Positions 5,027-6,109 of a DNA stretch of 6,109 nt are shown here, one piece after another. Within the stretch, counting starts at the first letter, position 1. Each line of letters begins with the position of its first letter. This stretch comes from CAZKEW01 sp964580435 (lineage in GTDB: Bacteria > Acidobacteriota > Aminicenantia > Aminicenantales > UBA8522): the NCBI GenBank assembly GCA_964580435.1, contig CAZOKP010000123.1:1-6109 (forward strand), written 5' to 3'. A program made the translations under genes and the position numbers. The notes below the pieces were generated by a model. The model was not told the DNA's origin and made no database searches. It saw nothing but the letters and a program-made list of their open reading frames with translations.

Positions 5027-6064
5027 TCATCTTCCGGCAGTGGCCTCGGTAAATGCTTGGGGCGAGATGTTGCCTCCGCTGACAACGAGGACAACCTTCT
5101 TCTTTTGGAAAAGTTTGCCCTGCGTTATCAGGCCCGCCAGCGAGAGGGCTCCGGCCCCCTCCACCATTTTTTGATGTTGATCATAAAGGAAGCGCATCGC
5201 TCTCTTGAGGAGAGGCTCATTCACAGTGATAATGCTCTCGAGAAGCCCCTGACAAAGAGGAAATGTTATGGACCCGGGCTCGATCCCCCCGGCGACAGCA
5301 TCAGCGATAGTCTCTCTTTCTTTAATTTCGACGATCCGTCCCGCGCGGAGAGAGGCGGCCATGAAGGCGGAGTTTTCCGGCTCTACGCCAAAAATTCTTA
5401 TCTTGCCGCTCCTGGGCTTGAGATAGCCGGCTATCCCGGCGATGAGCCCTCCACCGCCAACCGCAACCAAAACAGCTTCGGCAGCGGGACAATCCTCAAA
5501 AATTTCCAATCCGATCGTCCCCTGGCCGCAGATGATTTGCTCGTCATTATAAGGAGAAATAAAGACTCTTCCGGTGTCAAGGGCCATCCGCCGCGCCCAG
5601 AGTTCTGCCTTGTCACAACTCTCCCCATATTGGATCATCTCGGCTCCAGACTCTTCCAGGCGGCGTCTTTTCTCTTCGGAGACGTTCGCGGGAAGGACGA
5701 GCGTTAACCTCACTCCCTCCAGTCTTGAAGCCAAGCTGACTCCGAGCCCATGATTTCCTGTCGAGGCCGAGACGATTCCTTTTCTCCTCTCCTCAGCGGA
5801 AAGCGCCCGCACCTTGTTCAACGCGCCCCTGAACTTAAACGACCCGGTCCGCTGTTCGTTCTCCCACTTGAGATAGACTTCGGCTCCGGTCATCTCGCTC
5901 AAAGATGGGGAAAATTCGAGGGCAGTTCGTTTGATGTCGGGCTTTATTCGGTCTAAAGCACGACCGACGCCCGCTTTGAAATCGATGGAAAAACCGTTCA
6001 TGGCGGGTGATATTTTAGCCTGTTTCCGTTCCTTTTGCACGACCTGGCATCTTTTAGATGGCAT
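5027..6064 (-). CDS. Threonine/serine dehydratase, PLP-dependent fold type II, no regulatory domain
   Basis: The product is 345 residues from ATG 6064, or 324 from ATG 6001. It converts threonine to 2-oxobutyrate and ammonia, or serine to pyruvate, in the cytoplasm. Numbered from 6064: SFKFRGA at 75-81 holds Lys77, which forms the PLP aldimine; STGNHG at 101-106 is the substrate/cofactor loop; GGGGLIAG at 203-210 binds the PLP phosphate; GVEPE is at 226-230; MVEGAGA at 300-306; SGGN at 329-332. There is no C-terminal ACT-like domain, so it resembles the short catabolic (TdcB-like) enzymes rather than allosteric biosynthetic IlvA. Serine racemase and threo-3-hydroxyaspartate dehydratase share these motifs and cannot be excluded. 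ATG 6064 has a modest GGA-containing site 7 bases upstream but adds a charged, non-conserved 21-residue extension. ATG 6001 gives the usual family length but lacks a Shine-Dalgarno. A repeat-core hairpin lies just upstream of 6064. Confidence 0.9.
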   Translation of the reverse strand: MPSKRCQVVQKERKQAKISPAMNGFSIDFKAGVGRALDRIKPDIKRTALEFSPSLSEMTGAEVYLKWENEQRTGSFKFRGALNKVRALSAEERRKGIVSASTGNHGLGVSLASRLEGVRLTLVLPANVSEEKRRRLEESGAEMIQYGESCDKAELWARRMALDTGRVFISPYNDEQIICGQGTIGLEIFEDCPAAEAVLVAVGGGGLIAGIAGYLKPRSGKIRIFGVEPENSAFMAASLRAGRIVEIKERETIADAVAGGIEPGSITFPLCQGLLESIITVNEPLLKRAMRFLYDQHQKMVEGAGALSLAGLITQGKLFQKKKVVLVVSGGNISPQAFTEATAGR

Positions 6065-6079
6065 CTCTATTTCCGTAAT

Positions 6080-6108
6080 GGGGGCGGGTCCTGTCGCGGT
6101 TCACCCCC
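6080..6108. repeat. Hairpin carrying the 15-base repeat core, copy 2
   Basis: Bases 6080-6090 and 6098-6108 form an 11-bp stem with one mismatch and three G:T pairs around a 7-base loop. The core CGGGTCCTGTCGCGG occupies 6085-6099, identical to 32-46. The element lies 16 bases upstream of the dehydratase's long start and touches the window edge, so its full extent is not visible. It resembles REP-type short palindromic repeats. A T-run does not follow the stem before the window ends. Confidence 0.5.
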
Positions 6109-6109
6109 G

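Noticed and set aside
5057..5707. 216-codon plus-strand frame opposite the dehydratase.
   Set aside because: The minus-strand frame carries all the PLP-enzyme motifs; this one has none and no ribosome-binding site.

Overview
This 6.1 kb window looks like ordinary chromosome from a Gram-negative-type bacterium. GC is moderate (roughly 50-55% by eye), spacing is tight, and several products are exported: a probable lipoprotein binding protein, a signal-anchored Ntn-hydrolase and a membrane-anchored YHS protein. An Acidobacteriota/Aminicenantes-like source is a guess from general feel and cannot be confirmed here. I see no rRNA, tRNA, CRISPR array, transposase, phage gene or toxin-antitoxin pair.

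Left part (1-1619). About 200 bases of non-coding sequence hold a GC-rich hairpin, a long-range inverted repeat, a plausible sigma70-type promoter and a strong Shine-Dalgarno. They lead into a small plus-strand gene for a membrane-anchored YHS-type metal-binding protein. The strong ribosome-binding site does not serve that gene's open GTG start. It serves an ATG 39 bases upstream, in the same frame, separated from the body of the gene by one TAG codon. An acylphosphatase gene follows tail-to-tail on the minus strand. A 60-base divergent intergenic region with a nested dyad separates it from a plus-strand thiD-type hydroxymethylpyrimidine (phosphate) kinase gene.

Right part (1594-6064). Three minus-strand genes read right to left: a PLP-dependent threonine/serine dehydratase, an ABC_sub_bind-type solute-binding lipoprotein, and a large penicillin-acylase-family Ntn-hydrolase. 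The last two overlap by 4 bases (ATGA) and are almost certainly translationally coupled. The acylase gene in turn overlaps the 3' end of thiD by 26 bases, tail-to-tail.

How they may work together. The acylase should hydrolyse amide bonds outside the cytoplasm. The binding protein, which has no permease or ATPase beside it, could capture a released product, and the dehydratase could deaminate a hydroxy-amino acid in the cytoplasm. Only the acylase/binding-protein coupling is directly supported by the sequence; the rest is inference. thiD, the acylphosphatase and the YHS gene have no evident link to this group.

Both ends of the window carry the same 15-base core in the same orientation, each copy in a hairpin-forming intergenic setting. 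This suggests a dispersed intergenic repeat family. I found no clear new multi-gene system. The points most worth checking are the in-frame TAG in the YHS gene, the binding protein/acylase pair and the repeat.
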